From positions 4,649,001 through 4,713,000 of the forward strand of contig NZ_BIFR01000001.1 in NCBI RefSeq assembly GCF_003967535.1: DNA of 64,000 bases, read 5' to 3'. Source of the stretch: Tengunoibacter tsumagoiensis (GTDB lineage: Bacteria; Chloroflexota; Ktedonobacteria; Ktedonobacterales; Ktedonobacteraceae). Of the stretch, positions 8,290 through 18,447 are shown in pieces; the stretch's first letter is position 1, and every line of letters begins with the position of its first letter. The notes below the pieces were generated by a model, which was given only the letters and a program-made list of their open reading frames with translations, made no database searches and was not told the origin of the DNA. The position numbers were made by a program, and so were the translations under genes.

Positions 8290-10143
8290 CTAATACCTGT
8301 ACTGTGCACGATTCAATGCCTGATCCAGATTATAGCAGGCGCTGATCATTGAGAGATGCGTGAAGGCCTGAGGAAAGTTTCCTAACGACTCTCCTGTAAG
8401 GCCAATCTCTTCGGCATATAAACCTACATGATTGGCATAGGTGAGCATCTGCTCCAATAATAGCCGCGCTTCATCGAGCCTGCCGGCACGTGAGAGGACA
8501 TCGACGAGCAGAAAACTACAGAAGCTAAAGGTTCCTTCTGGACCTCCAACGCCATCGTTGGCGGCTCGCTCAGGAATATAGCGGTAGACATGGGGCTCAC
8601 GCATAAGTTTACGCATGATGCGGTTGACAGTATGTAACATTCTGGGGTCTGTTGGACCAACGAATTTTGTGAGGGCAATGAGGAGAGCGCTAGCATCAAC
8701 TTCATCGGTCTCATAGTGCTGGACAAAGCACTTTTTCTCATCATTCCAGCCATGCCTCATGACATCTGTATAGATCTCAGCGCTACAGTTGGTCCATTTG
8801 TCACGGGGAGCAGGAAAGCCTCGTGCACGTGAGATACGCAGCGCTCGATCAAAAGCAACCCAGCACATCACACGAGAATGCACAAAGTTCTGTGTCCCTC
8901 CTCGCACCTCCCAGATTCCCTCATCACGCCGATTCCAATTATTTCCCAACCAGTCTAGTAGCCGATAGATGTGCATCCAGAGGTCGTAGGATAGATCTTT
9001 AGAGTCTTGCCCATCAAAGGTGTAGACAGCATCTAAGAGCTCGCCATAGATGTCCAGTTGAAGCTGGTTAAAGGCTCCATTGCCAATACGTACAGGCTTG
9101 CTCTGACGATAGCCTTCGAGATGATCCAGAATATGCTCCTCCATATCATGGCCACCATGAATGGTATACATAGGCTGCAATGAGCCGTTTGGTTCCATCT
9201 CGTGGCAGCGCGATTCCACCCAATGCATGAACGCATCCGCCTCCTCGGAGAAACCCAGAACAAGCAAGCTATTCAGGGTCAACGATGCATCGCGCAACCA
9301 GGTGAAGCGATAATCCCAATTGCGGACTCCTCCCAGCCCTTCAGGCAGACTGGTCGTAGCTGCAGCAACGATTGCTCCAGTTGGCGCATAGGTAAGTAAT
9401 TTGAGGGCCAGAGCGGAACGATGCACATGTTCCCGCCAGCGCCCCTGATAACGGCACTGACTGATCCAGCTCTGCCAATAGTGCAGCGTCTCCAAAAAGT
9501 TTTCTTGAAACTCTTCATTAGAATGAATAGCCGGCACATCTACAAAGGCCACTGAACTCTGTAATAGAAAGAAGATAGTCTGCCCGGCTTCAAGCACAAA
9601 CGATGCATGGACCCCCCCTTCTTCATCAGGCTCCATCGGAACTGTAGAGGAGAGCGAAAGGCTCAACTGAGGGCTCTCAAAGACCGCACCATCTCCAACC
9701 ATATGCACGATATGAGGATCTCGTGCATAGTTAAAAGCAGGCTTGCAGGTCATTTCAAAAGGGAGTGAGCCTTGCACGACATGGACTCGCCTGATAATAT
9801 GATGCATCAAGGAAAGATTTTTACTCGTACTGACTGGCATATAATCAGTGACCTCACCAACGCCATCCACGGTGAAGAAACGCGTTAATAGAATATTTGA
9901 TTCTGGCAGGTAATGCTGTTTATAGTCCATGCTCAGATGATCTGGTGGAGCAATGCGAAAAAAGCCACCTTTTTTGCTGTCTAACAAAGCGCCAAAGACG
10001 CTTGGAGCATCAAAACTGGGGATACAACACCAATCGATAGAGCCATTTCTTCCCACGAGTGCTACGGTCTGTAGATCACCAATAATGCCATAATCTTCAA
10101 TCGGTAGATAATCTTGAGCATAACGGGAGAGGACGTAACGCAT
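8290..10143 (-). CDS. Glycoside hydrolase family 15 (glucoamylase/trehalase-like)
   Basis: Hydrolyses alpha-linked glucosides by inversion; GH15 includes glucoamylases, glucodextranases and trehalases, and the substrate cannot be fixed here. The 617 residues have the GH15 N-terminal beta-domain (IEDYGIIGDLQTVALVGRNG, SIDWCCIPSFDAPSVFG) followed by the (alpha/alpha)6 barrel with the hallmark NWDYRFTWLRDASLT. Probable catalytic acid is Glu412 in GIWEVRGG and probable base is in the YAEEIGLTGESLGNFPQAF segment (Glu578/579). There is no signal peptide, so it is probably cytoplasmic, which suits storage glucan or trehalose turnover. GAGG precedes ATG 10143. Confidence 0.92.
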   Translation of the reverse strand: MRYVLSRYAQDYLPIEDYGIIGDLQTVALVGRNGSIDWCCIPSFDAPSVFGALLDSKKGGFFRIAPPDHLSMDYKQHYLPESNILLTRFFTVDGVGEVTDYMPVSTSKNLSLMHHIIRRVHVVQGSLPFEMTCKPAFNYARDPHIVHMVGDGAVFESPQLSLSLSSTVPMEPDEEGGVHASFVLEAGQTIFFLLQSSVAFVDVPAIHSNEEFQENFLETLHYWQSWISQCRYQGRWREHVHRSALALKLLTYAPTGAIVAAATTSLPEGLGGVRNWDYRFTWLRDASLTLNSLLVLGFSEEADAFMHWVESRCHEMEPNGSLQPMYTIHGGHDMEEHILDHLEGYRQSKPVRIGNGAFNQLQLDIYGELLDAVYTFDGQDSKDLSYDLWMHIYRLLDWLGNNWNRRDEGIWEVRGGTQNFVHSRVMCWVAFDRALRISRARGFPAPRDKWTNCSAEIYTDVMRHGWNDEKKCFVQHYETDEVDASALLIALTKFVGPTDPRMLHTVNRIMRKLMREPHVYRYIPERAANDGVGGPEGTFSFCSFLLVDVLSRAGRLDEARLLLEQMLTYANHVGLYAEEIGLTGESLGNFPQAFTHLSMISACYNLDQALNRAQYRY

Positions 10144-10315
10144 TGATTGTTACCTCTATTTCGTGATTATCATGACCCTGCTGTGTCGCGTTTTAGCGGC
10201 CTGTGCGAGGGTCATCCTACTGGTCTGGCCCTCTAAGCCGCCTTTGATCTTCATGCTCTGAAGTATACGTGCCCTGGAAAGGAGAATACATCGCTCAAGT
10301 GAGTGATCTTCACTC

Positions 10316-12100
10316 TCACCCAATTGAGTGAGGATCTTTAGGAGCCTGCAACTGAACACAGGTCAGAGCATTCACTTCTTCTTTGCTGAGGTCCGCAAGG
10401 CTATAGCTATTCTGACGCACTGACTGTGCATAGCGCTGTACTGCCCCCTCGGGATAGCCCAGCGAGATTAAGGTCCGTGAAAGAAGCTCAAGGCTCCCTT
10501 CCAACTCTGGATAGATGATATCGTTTGCATTTAGCTCAAACATATGCTCGATTCCTTGTAGTGACGAGGCCCGGGCCATAATTGGAATCCGCTGCGACAC
10601 ACTCCGAACAGCAGCGACAACACTGGATGCCGAGATATCATTGGGCAATGTCACGACAACAGCCTTCGCATATTCGATATGAGCATGTTCCAGAATACTT
10701 GAATTTGCGGCATCACCATAAAGCGATGGGATCCCTTTCTCTTCCAATACCTGAAAATAGCTGGCATCTAACTCAACCACCAGGCAAGGAATATGTAGAG
10801 AGGTCAAGACCTCAACCTGATACTTGCCCACACGACCATATCCAACCACCACTACATGCTGCTGTAGTGGCTCCACAACCTCTGGTGGAGTGGCCACCCT
10901 CCGATTGAGCACTGCCCAGAAAGGCTTGATCGCTTGAAGAGCTTGCTCTAGCTGCGGCAGAGCACGAAACATCAATGTATTCAGCAGGATGGAGATAATT
11001 GCTCCCATTAAAAGCAGCGTATATTGTTCCTTCGTCAAGATATGCAATCTCACACCTTCCTGCCCAAGAAGAAACGAGAACTCGCCAATCTGACTTAAAG
11101 CCACTGCTATGATCAAGGTCGTACGGGCTGAACTGGGCAGAATCATTCCCAGCAGCAACACTAGCAGAGCCTTCCCGACCACAATTAAGAAAGTGAGCGA
11201 GAGAATCGCACCAAATTGTGTCACCAGCGAGAGAGGATTGACAAGCATTCCGATCGAGGCAAAGAAGAGAACCCCAAAGATCTCACGAAAAGGGGCGATC
11301 TCAGCCTCCACTTGATGGTTAAATTTCGATTCATTGACCACTACACCGGCCAGAAAGGCTCCCAGCGCCAGCGACACATCAAAGATCACCGCAGCCCCCA
11401 GGGCAGTCCCCAACGTTATGACCACAATCGAGACGATAAAAAGCTCACGTGACTGCAAACGTACAATTTTCTGCACCAGCCAGGGCACCAGCCGCGTCCC
11501 CCCAATCAACATCAGAGCAGCAAACAGAAATGCTTTCAAAAGCGCAATGCCCGCCTGCAACCAGATTGGCTGCGCACTCTTGCTGAAAAATGCTGGCAAC
11601 AATACTAAGATCAGAACCGTTGCCAGATCTTCAAGAACCAGCCAGCCAACAGCAATCTGACCATGGACTGTATTAATCAACCCTCGATCCATGAGATTAC
11701 GCAGTAATACAACCGTACTGGCAATTGAGACCCCCAGACCCAACACGATCCCTGCACCAAGTGACCAGCCCCAGTACGTTGCCAGCAACAGCCCCAGGAG
11801 CGTTGCCAGCACCATCTGTGCCAGCGCTCCCGGCACAGCAATTCGGCGAACAGCCCAGAGATCCTGCAACGAAAAATGTAGTCCAACCCCAAACATTAAG
11901 AAGATCACTCCCAGCTCAGCCAATTGCTCGATGGTATGGAGATCCCCTACATAGCCGGGAGTAGATGGGCCAATCAGCACACCTGCTACCATATACCCGA
12001 TCAAGGTCGGCAATTTTAAACGGCGCGCAATCAACCCACCAACAAAAGCAAAACAGAGCGCAACCGTAATGTTGATGAGGAGCGGTAGATCGTGGTGCAT
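10316..12100 (-). CDS. CPA2-family cation/proton antiporter with NAD-binding RCK domain
   Basis: A 594-residue monovalent cation:H+ antiporter-2 protein of KefB/YbaL type. Residues 1-385 form about 12-13 transmembrane helices with the family segments RRLKLPTLIGYMVAGVLIGP and GVIFLMFGVGLHFSLQDLW. Residues 412-540 are a TrkA-N/RCK domain with the dinucleotide loop G420-Y-G-R-V-G425. It probably exchanges K+ or Na+ for H+ under control of NAD(H) or a similar ligand. The C-terminal TrkA-C region is short. It is divergent from the DUF1611 gene and stands alone on its strand. Confidence 0.92.
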   Translation of the reverse strand: MHHDLPLLINITVALCFAFVGGLIARRLKLPTLIGYMVAGVLIGPSTPGYVGDLHTIEQLAELGVIFLMFGVGLHFSLQDLWAVRRIAVPGALAQMVLATLLGLLLATYWGWSLGAGIVLGLGVSIASTVVLLRNLMDRGLINTVHGQIAVGWLVLEDLATVLILVLLPAFFSKSAQPIWLQAGIALLKAFLFAALMLIGGTRLVPWLVQKIVRLQSRELFIVSIVVITLGTALGAAVIFDVSLALGAFLAGVVVNESKFNHQVEAEIAPFREIFGVLFFASIGMLVNPLSLVTQFGAILSLTFLIVVGKALLVLLLGMILPSSARTTLIIAVALSQIGEFSFLLGQEGVRLHILTKEQYTLLLMGAIISILLNTLMFRALPQLEQALQAIKPFWAVLNRRVATPPEVVEPLQQHVVVVGYGRVGKYQVEVLTSLHIPCLVVELDASYFQVLEEKGIPSLYGDAANSSILEHAHIEYAKAVVVTLPNDISASSVVAAVRSVSQRIPIMARASSLQGIEHMFELNANDIIYPELEGSLELLSRTLISLGYPEGAVQRYAQSVRQNSYSLADLSKEEVNALTCVQLQAPKDPHSIG

Positions 12101-12307
12101 ACTCTCTCATTTCTATCTGAACATCAGTTTGTGATCCCATCTTCATCATCTGGCTTTTTTTTATTCAATCACATAAAATGTGGTAAGCTAAAGAATAGGA
12201 CATGCAAACCAGTCGACCCTGGAGACTATAGGATGCCTTAAACACTCTCGTCTCTCTATTCGATTCGATGTGCATGGATGGCTAGAAATGTTGAGGTAGC
12301 AATACAT

Positions 12308-13357
12308 ATGCGCAGAATCGCTATTTTAGCTGAAGGCTCACTTGAATGGCATTATGGCAAGACCGCAGTGGGGGTTATTCGCTATGCTCCCGATACGACG
12401 GTGGCCGTGATCGATAGCACACGAGCAGGACAGGATGTAGCCCATGCACTTGGCGCACCGGTCGGCGAAGGGATACCCGTTGTCCGCGATATCCATGAGG
12501 CTCTCCACTATGAGCCCGATACACTCCTGATTGGGATCGCTCCTCGTGGCGGTGCCCTGCCTGATTCATGGCGCTGGCAACTTCTCGCAGCCATTGAACA
12601 GAAGCTCACCATTATTAGTGGACTCCACATGTTTCTCTCTGAAGATCCAGAATTAAGCGCTGCCGCAGCACAGCATGGCGTAACGATCTGGGATGTACGC
12701 AGACCACCCGACAAAAAGCGCGTAGCCGAGTTTCGTCCTCATCGCGAAGGCAGCCATACAATTCTCTTCGTTGGGTCAGATTGTGGAGCAGGTAAGATGA
12801 CTGCTGCACTGGAATTAGATCGCCTGGCACAGAGCCGCGGCCTCAGTAGCAGCTTTGTAGCCACCGGCCAGACAGGCATTATGATCTCTGGTCAGGGTCT
12901 TCCTGTCGATCGCATCATCGTTGATTTCGTGGCAGGTCTGGTGGAAGAGATGGTCCTGGATGTTAGCGACAGACATGATTGGGTCTTTGTTGAGGGTCAG
13001 GGCGCACTCAATCATCCAGGCTATTCTCCTGTCACCTTAGGCCTGATTCATGGCTCAGCGCCCGATGCTATGATCTTCTGCCATAAGGCTGGCGCAATGA
13101 CGATTGAAGGCTATCCCCACTGTCCTTTGCCAATGCTCAATCGCCTGATTGCCATAAATGAAGAAGCAATCAGTTGGATTCGTCCTGAACGGAGCTGCAA
13201 AGTGGTCGGGATCACACTCATGACCAGCCATCTTACCGAGGAAGAGGCATATGAGGCCATTCGGCAGGTGCAGAATGAGACCGGGCTTCCCACTACGGAC
13301 GTCATTCGCTTTGGAGCGGCTCCTTTGATGGATGCACTCAACCAACATTTTTCATAA
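12308..13357 (+). CDS. DUF1611 protein, DgcN-like N-acyltransferase candidate
   Basis: The 349 residues have the DUF1611 layout: an N-terminal Rossmann-like part (MRRIAILAEGSLEWHYGKTA) and a C-terminal P-loop part with GSDCGAGK at residues 156-163 and VDFVAGLVEEMVL further on. Some family members (DgcN) acetylate D-glutamate and work with the enolase-superfamily racemase DgcA. Here an enolase-superfamily epimerase lies just downstream in convergent orientation, which supports a D-amino-acid or dipeptide role. I prefer ATG 12308 (GAGG about eleven bases upstream) over ATG 12278, because homologous proteins begin close to the first beta strand. Substrate unproven. Confidence 0.82.
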   Translation: MRRIAILAEGSLEWHYGKTAVGVIRYAPDTTVAVIDSTRAGQDVAHALGAPVGEGIPVVRDIHEALHYEPDTLLIGIAPRGGALPDSWRWQLLAAIEQKLTIISGLHMFLSEDPELSAAAAQHGVTIWDVRRPPDKKRVAEFRPHREGSHTILFVGSDCGAGKMTAALELDRLAQSRGLSSSFVATGQTGIMISGQGLPVDRIIVDFVAGLVEEMVLDVSDRHDWVFVEGQGALNHPGYSPVTLGLIHGSAPDAMIFCHKAGAMTIEGYPHCPLPMLNRLIAINEEAISWIRPERSCKVVGITLMTSHLTEEEAYEAIRQVQNETGLPTTDVIRFGAAPLMDALNQHFS

Positions 13358-13509
13358 CAAAAAGGCAGCAGCATCCTACTATTTCAGAGTGCCATCCTGA
13401 GCAGGATCGTCCTGCACTGGAATGCGATGCTCAACAGCCTCAGGCGGCTAAAGACATCCAGCTATGTCGTCAGCGCCATCTTGATTGGGCAGCAAAGCCT
13501 CTCATACGC

Positions 13510-14526
13510 TTAAGCGTGCAACTTGACGCCCAGACCGGGATCACTGGGAAGTTGCAGGCGGCCATTCTCAATCTTCGCTCCGCGATAAGGATCATCGCTA
13601 ATCAACAGATTCCCATCCAGATCAATATAATCAACCAGCGGAGCGAGATGGGCCGCAGCCGTAATCGCAAGCGAACTTTCAATCATACAGCCTAGCATCA
13701 CACGTAGATGGTGAGCACGTGCCACATGAATCATCTTGAGAATGGTATGAATGCCACCATTTTTCATCAACTTCAGGTTCACACCATCTACGCATTCGCT
13801 CAACCGCGGAATATCTTCGATGACCACACAGCTCTCATCGGCAATAATTGGGATGGAGACATGTTCGCGCACCATCTTCAGTCCAGCAAGATCATGTCCA
13901 GCCACCGGCTGTTCTACAAATTCAACGCCATATTCCAGAAATGAATGAATATTTTTAATCGCTTCTTTTGGCGTCCAGCCAGCATTCGCATCGACACGTA
14001 TAACCGCTGAAGAGACATCGCGAATGGCTTTTAAAATCTCCAGATCATGCCTGGTTCCGACCTTGATCTTCAAAATTGGATAATCTTTCGCCATCAGAGC
14101 TTTGCGAGCCATCTCAGTAGGCGTATCCAGGCCAATGGTAAACGAAGTACGGGGCATATGCGAGGGATTTAAACCGAGGAACTTGTACAATGGAATACCC
14201 AGGATCTTGCCAACCATATCATAGAGAGCCATATCTACACAGGCCTTGGCCGCAGGATTCAGCCGAATCACCTTATCCAGACGCTGCATAATATCTTCAA
14301 TCTGAAACGGATCATTGCCCAGATTGCCCGCAAACTGCGCAATACAAGCCAGAACAGTCTCAGCACTCTCGCCATAATGCTGATTAGGAGCCGCCTCACC
14401 ATAGCCCACAGCCTCACCATTTTTGAGCTGTACTACCACATTTGAGGCTGTCTGCTGCACACTGCGTGAGATACGAAAAGGGGTTGTCAGTTGCAGGCTG
14501 ATTGGTTTGGCATCGATATGAATCAT
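13510..14526 (-). CDS. Enolase-superfamily dipeptide/N-acyl amino acid epimerase
   Basis: A 338-residue mandelate racemase/muconate-lactonizing family enzyme. It has the catalytic KxK pair (Lys153, Lys155 in LKIKVG), metal ligands in RVDANAGW, EFVEQPV and IIADESC, and the distal lysine in VNLKLMKNGG. This set is typical of L-Ala-D/L-Glu epimerases and the related N-acetyl-D-Glu racemase DgcA. ATG 14526 has GAAGGG eight bases upstream; earlier codons lack support. Together with the DUF1611 gene it may form a D-glutamate or cell-wall peptide salvage unit. Exact substrate is open. Confidence 0.88.
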   Translation of the reverse strand: MIHIDAKPISLQLTTPFRISRSVQQTASNVVVQLKNGEAVGYGEAAPNQHYGESAETVLACIAQFAGNLGNDPFQIEDIMQRLDKVIRLNPAAKACVDMALYDMVGKILGIPLYKFLGLNPSHMPRTSFTIGLDTPTEMARKALMAKDYPILKIKVGTRHDLEILKAIRDVSSAVIRVDANAGWTPKEAIKNIHSFLEYGVEFVEQPVAGHDLAGLKMVREHVSIPIIADESCVVIEDIPRLSECVDGVNLKLMKNGGIHTILKMIHVARAHHLRVMLGCMIESSLAITAAAHLAPLVDYIDLDGNLLISDDPYRGAKIENGRLQLPSDPGLGVKLHA

Positions 14527-14628
14527 AAGCCGGTCCCTTCTGTACAGAACTTCTTTCTGGTCCGAGCCTATTATAACGATGCCCCCTACACGCGTCAACC
14601 AGGAAACTGAGCTTCATAGCTAAAGAAA

Positions 14629-14674
14629 GTGGCTCTTACCGTCTTCATCCAGAGATGAAGATGGCAAGAGCCAC
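14629..14674 (-). terminator. Terminator of the MFS gene
   Basis: Long near-perfect stem with GTGGCTCTTACC and its complement at the outside and TCTTCATC/GATGAAGA inside, 17 bases past the leftward MFS stop. Read leftward it is followed by tttctttagc. A good intrinsic terminator. Confidence 0.85.
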
Positions 14675-14690
14675 GAGAGACAAGCTAAAA

Positions 14691-15989
14691 CTAGCGAACG
14701 CTTTTAATCGGAGCAATCGCCAATCCGCCCAGCAGAGCAAGTACACCTGCAAAGCCAAACAGGAACGTATAGCTATGATTGAAAACGCTAAACGCCAGGA
14801 ATGAGACAAGTGGGAAGAAGAGCTGTGGCAGCGTATTCGCAGCCGTAATCAGGCCCAGATCCTTACCCAGGCTCTGACCCTTTGGCAGTACCTGGGTTGC
14901 CAGAGCGATATCAGCCGAGAGGAAGATACCAAAACCGCAACCAAAGATTACACCAGTCACCAGAACAATCGGCCACGAATGAACGAAAGCGATCAAGAAC
15001 AGGCCAATAGCCATAATCACACAGGCAGCCAGAATAAATGGTTTGCGGCGCTGCAATTTATCCGACAGGATACCAGCCACGAGAGTCGAGATGACCACGC
15101 TTACCGTATTGATCACCTGGAAGAGAGAGACACCCTGTTCTGCTGTCTGACCAGGGAAGAGCTGCACATAATGAATCACGTCATTGAGATAATACAGCAT
15201 AAATTCGAGCAGGACGATCTGCGCAAAAATAACCAGGAAGCGACCAACCCAGGTAAAAGCAAAATCGGCAACTTTCAAAGGAGCAAAGAAAGAGAGAAGA
15301 AACTCGCCCAATTTGAAAGGAGGTAGCTCTTCTTTGGCCAGCGGCTTCTCGCGAACAAACAAGACAAAGAGGCCCAGAATCACAACCAGAATACCAGCCA
15401 TGACATAGTAAGAAGGCTGTACTGATTTGATAATGACAGCAATTAAAATACTTCCAATAATAATACCAACCGGCTGTGCAAGTCCAACAAAAGCCGAAGC
15501 TGTCGCACGCTGACTTACAGGCACGCGGTCAGGAATGATCGTCAACACTGGCGTCATAATCATACCGATAAAGAAACCGTAGAGTGCAGATTCAATAGCC
15601 AGAACGGCAATACTATTGGCATTGGCCTGCAAGATCAACAAGATGGCACAGAGAATCATACCCGCGAGAATCCAGGTCCGACGACGACCAAATTTAAAGG
15701 TGGTACGATCGCTGATAGCCCCCATAATTGGCTGCGTGATCACGCTCGTGATACCAGTTACAGCCAGAACGATCGACAGGCTGGCCTCCTTATTTGCTGG
15801 ATCAAGCAGAGCAACCTGCAATGGCTGCAAGATCTGCTGCAATGGGATGATCACTAGCCACATAGCCACGTTAGCGAGCGAAAGGAGCAGCAAAAAACCC
15901 AGGCTCACACGAGGACGAGTATCCGCTTCGGCTGCTTCAGGCTCCACTGGCAACGATGCACTCTCTTCGAGAATGTTCGCTTCAGACAT
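14691..15989 (-). CDS. MFS transporter
   Basis: A 432-residue major facilitator with twelve predicted helices. The loop between helices 2 and 3 reads MGAISDRTTFKFGRRRTW, the standard G-x3-D-R-x-G-R-R motif, and the matching C-terminal-half loop reads GILSDKLQRRKPF. Residues 1-28 are an acidic cytoplasmic lead. The overall look (QPIMGAISDR, FGRRR) is close to the GPH/sugar-symporter-like group, so sugar export or uptake is possible, but the substrate cannot be told. AAAGGA upstream of ATG 15989 supports the start. Bounded by its own terminator. Confidence 0.9.
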   Translation of the reverse strand: MSEANILEESASLPVEPEAAEADTRPRVSLGFLLLLSLANVAMWLVIIPLQQILQPLQVALLDPANKEASLSIVLAVTGITSVITQPIMGAISDRTTFKFGRRRTWILAGMILCAILLILQANANSIAVLAIESALYGFFIGMIMTPVLTIIPDRVPVSQRATASAFVGLAQPVGIIIGSILIAVIIKSVQPSYYVMAGILVVILGLFVLFVREKPLAKEELPPFKLGEFLLSFFAPLKVADFAFTWVGRFLVIFAQIVLLEFMLYYLNDVIHYVQLFPGQTAEQGVSLFQVINTVSVVISTLVAGILSDKLQRRKPFILAACVIMAIGLFLIAFVHSWPIVLVTGVIFGCGFGIFLSADIALATQVLPKGQSLGKDLGLITAANTLPQLFFPLVSFLAFSVFNHSYTFLFGFAGVLALLGGLAIAPIKSVR

Positions 15990-16050
15990 AGCATTAAATC
16001 CTTTCAGATTCCGTGAAAAAAGAGAAAGATAGACAGAAAATATAGAAGTA

Positions 16051-16074
16051 CCCCCAGCTCAAAAGAGTTGGGGG
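16051..16074 (-). terminator. Terminator of the quinone oxidoreductase gene
   Basis: CCCCCAGCTC and GAGTTGGGGG (one G-T pair) flank a four-base A loop, 11 bases past the leftward stop. T-rich sequence follows in the leftward direction. Confidence 0.8.
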
Positions 16075-16085
16075 CGAGAGAATTT

Positions 16086-17048
16086 CTACATGGAGAGAAG
16101 CACTTTTCCCTGCGTTTTCCCGGTAAGAAGAGCCTTATGTGCCTCGCTTACCTGGTCCAGAGGGAATGTACTCTCATGTATGACACGCAATTGACCAGAA
16201 ATAATTGCTTGCAAAATTTCCTGGCTGGCACGCATCTGATCCTCATGGCTCTGAATATTTGTGTTATATCCAATGATGCTTGCACATTTACCAATTAATT
16301 CCTGCGTTGCAAACATGGTTGGTTGACCCGTCAAAGATCCATAAACAACCATACGGCCAAACGGAGCCAGACAATCTATGCTCTGGCGCCCAACAGGTCC
16401 GCCAATGGTTTCCAGCAGAACCTGAACGCCCTGTCCGCCAGTAAGCTTCAGGACCTGTTCAGCCCAATCAGACTCATCGGTACGGACCACAGCATCAGCC
16501 CCTAATGAACGAATAAAATCCACCTTTTCAGCACTGGTCGTCGTTCCAATCACCAGCTTTGCGCCCAGCAGCTTCGCCAATTGGACCGCAATAGAGCCAA
16601 CACCGCCAGCGGCTGAATGCACAAGAACCATATCGCCTTGACGAATATAAGCAGCTTTCAGCGACAGATAGGCAGTCTGACCCTGAACAGGAATCATCAC
16701 CGCCTGAGCATCGCTAACCTCATCAGGCAGAACGACCACATCATGAGCATTGGCCAGAGCATACTCAGCGTATCCACCCATTACCAGCGATACAACGCGC
16801 GTGCCTGTCTGGAGATTCGCCACATCCGGACCAACCTCCTCGATTGTACCAACCACCTCAAAGCCCAGAGAGTGGGGCAGTGGGGGCAAAAAGGCATATG
16901 CTCCCATACGTATCAGGGCATCAGCATAATTGACCCCGGCGAGGGCAACTTTAATCAGTACCTGACCACTAGAAGGGCGAGGAATCTCAATCTCCTCAAC
17001 ATGCATCACATCAAAATCACCACGTTCGTGGATAAGTACAGCTCTCAT
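16086..17048 (-). CDS. NADPH:quinone oxidoreductase, zinc-free MDR family
   Basis: 320 residues of the medium-chain dehydrogenase/reductase superfamily, quinone oxidoreductase branch. It has GVNYADALIRMG at about 38-49, a GroES-like N-terminal half, and a Rossmann half with VHSAAGGVGSIAVQLAKLLG that binds NADPH. The zinc ligands of alcohol dehydrogenases are absent. It probably reduces quinones or enals. GGGAG six bases before ATG 17048 and a terminator just after the stop make it a single-gene unit. Confidence 0.9.
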   Translation of the reverse strand: MRAVLIHERGDFDVMHVEEIEIPRPSSGQVLIKVALAGVNYADALIRMGAYAFLPPLPHSLGFEVVGTIEEVGPDVANLQTGTRVVSLVMGGYAEYALANAHDVVVLPDEVSDAQAVMIPVQGQTAYLSLKAAYIRQGDMVLVHSAAGGVGSIAVQLAKLLGAKLVIGTTTSAEKVDFIRSLGADAVVRTDESDWAEQVLKLTGGQGVQVLLETIGGPVGRQSIDCLAPFGRMVVYGSLTGQPTMFATQELIGKCASIIGYNTNIQSHEDQMRASQEILQAIISGQLRVIHESTFPLDQVSEAHKALLTGKTQGKVLLSM

Positions 17049-17236
17049 AAATACTCCCTTATGTAAACCTTGATGCAGCTGCCCTTTGTATAAGAAAGAA
17101 AACCATAGTTAAATCAATGGCAACGTCCTTATACATAAGGCAACCACTGATTTATCTTCAATAAAACAGAGTAGAAAAAGGGCCCAGGGCCCTGTAGCAG
17201 GACATATACCAGTAAAAAGAGATAGACAAATTTTTC

Positions 17237-18349
17237 TTACCTATAAGGTGGCATAGAATTGTCTAGCAAATAACCAGTATCGTTTGGACTCAGCACCTCT
17301 GCGGCAATGGGATCAACCACTGTACCACTACGCTGATAGCGCATACGCGACATCCCCATCTTAGAAGATCGCAGGACAGTCACAAGATTATTTGCACTTG
17401 TCTTTGTGAGCTCTAATTCATGTTCAACTGTACGCAAACGCTGCAAGCGTGAAATCAGATTATTGAGCGTTCCAGCAACAGACCAGAGCACATTATCCTG
17501 CGTCAGCGGAACACGCGCATTTAAATCGCCATTAGCAACGCGCGACTGCGTCTGAATAATCAGTCCGATACTCTGCTCCAACTGCTCTTTCTGGCGCACC
17601 AGTTCCATTGATTGCTCAGACAGATCGCGCTCAAGGCGTGAAATCTCTTCAGCCTGGTCTTTCTCACGCAATGCTCGGCTCAAGCTCATATTCCACAAGA
17701 AAGAGACGCCCGCAATGACAATCTGTACAGTTGCCGTCAAAAATGCTCCATCCTGAATTGCAAAAGTAAGATCCTGCGTCGAAAGGTTCGGAGCATGCAT
17801 ATTCGAGATGGCAAAAAAGCTAAAAGCAATATTAATAGCTGCAATAATAAAGACCCAGAATGCTGGGAGCATAGCCGCTGCGACAATCTCTGGAATGGAC
17901 AGGATTGCAAATAAAGGAATCGCTTGAACAGTGATGCCACCTGGCGTTGTGGCAATATTTGCCATCATCCCTATCGCCAGCGAAAGCACAACCAATAGAC
18001 CACCCAGAGTCACGCGGCCTCTTTTATTAAAGACAGCGGCCAGGATAGTAGCAACTAGTTGAACGCCAAGCACAGGCAACAAAATCTTGTTGGGGCCTGT
18101 AAGCGCTGGTGGCAAGGAGGGAATATTTCCAATAAGAACGATGAAAATAATGACGCTGGCAAGACGTGCTCGACGAACAATATCGCGAGCTTCAAACGGG
18201 GCGGTTGGTGGTGGATCGGCGGGAGCTGCGAGACGGTACCACCTCCGTACCAGGCGCGTCCAGATAGATGCTGTAGGCTCGATTCCTCTTAACCCACTGC
18301 CCTGAAACCCACCTTGATCAAAATTGCTCCCCTCAAAATTCCTCTGCAT
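17237..18349 (-). CDS. Membrane protein with coiled coil and HAMP-like domain
   Basis: 370 residues. Residues 1-65 are cytoplasmic and glycine/proline rich. Six hydrophobic helices follow (about 65-235), e.g. ASVIIFIVLIGNIPSLPP and FWVFIIAAINIAFSFFAI. Residues 235-275 form a coiled coil (EEISRLERDLSEQ) and 275-330 resemble a HAMP linker (RVANGDLNARVPL, LWSVAGTLNNLISRL). No kinase, cyclase or methyl-accepting domain follows, so the output domain is missing or replaced by a partner. The 185-residue protein gene upstream on the same strand is a candidate partner. Function unknown. Confidence 0.8.
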   Translation of the reverse strand: MQRNFEGSNFDQGGFQGSGLRGIEPTASIWTRLVRRWYRLAAPADPPPTAPFEARDIVRRARLASVIIFIVLIGNIPSLPPALTGPNKILLPVLGVQLVATILAAVFNKRGRVTLGGLLVVLSLAIGMMANIATTPGGITVQAIPLFAILSIPEIVAAAMLPAFWVFIIAAINIAFSFFAISNMHAPNLSTQDLTFAIQDGAFLTATVQIVIAGVSFLWNMSLSRALREKDQAEEISRLERDLSEQSMELVRQKEQLEQSIGLIIQTQSRVANGDLNARVPLTQDNVLWSVAGTLNNLISRLQRLRTVEHELELTKTSANNLVTVLRSSKMGMSRMRYQRSGTVVDPIAAEVLSPNDTGYLLDNSMPPYR

Positions 18350-18447
18350 AATAGATCTCCATTTGACGACTACAGTTGCTACAAATACTCATGCAATCTT
18401 CATACGAGAATAGGTCGTGTTTTAATGCTCTCCATACAACTGGACAT

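Noticed and set aside
10156..10359. Leftward 67-codon frame between GH15 and antiporter genes
   Set aside because: Overlaps the antiporter end in another frame and shows no ribosome site or conserved pattern.
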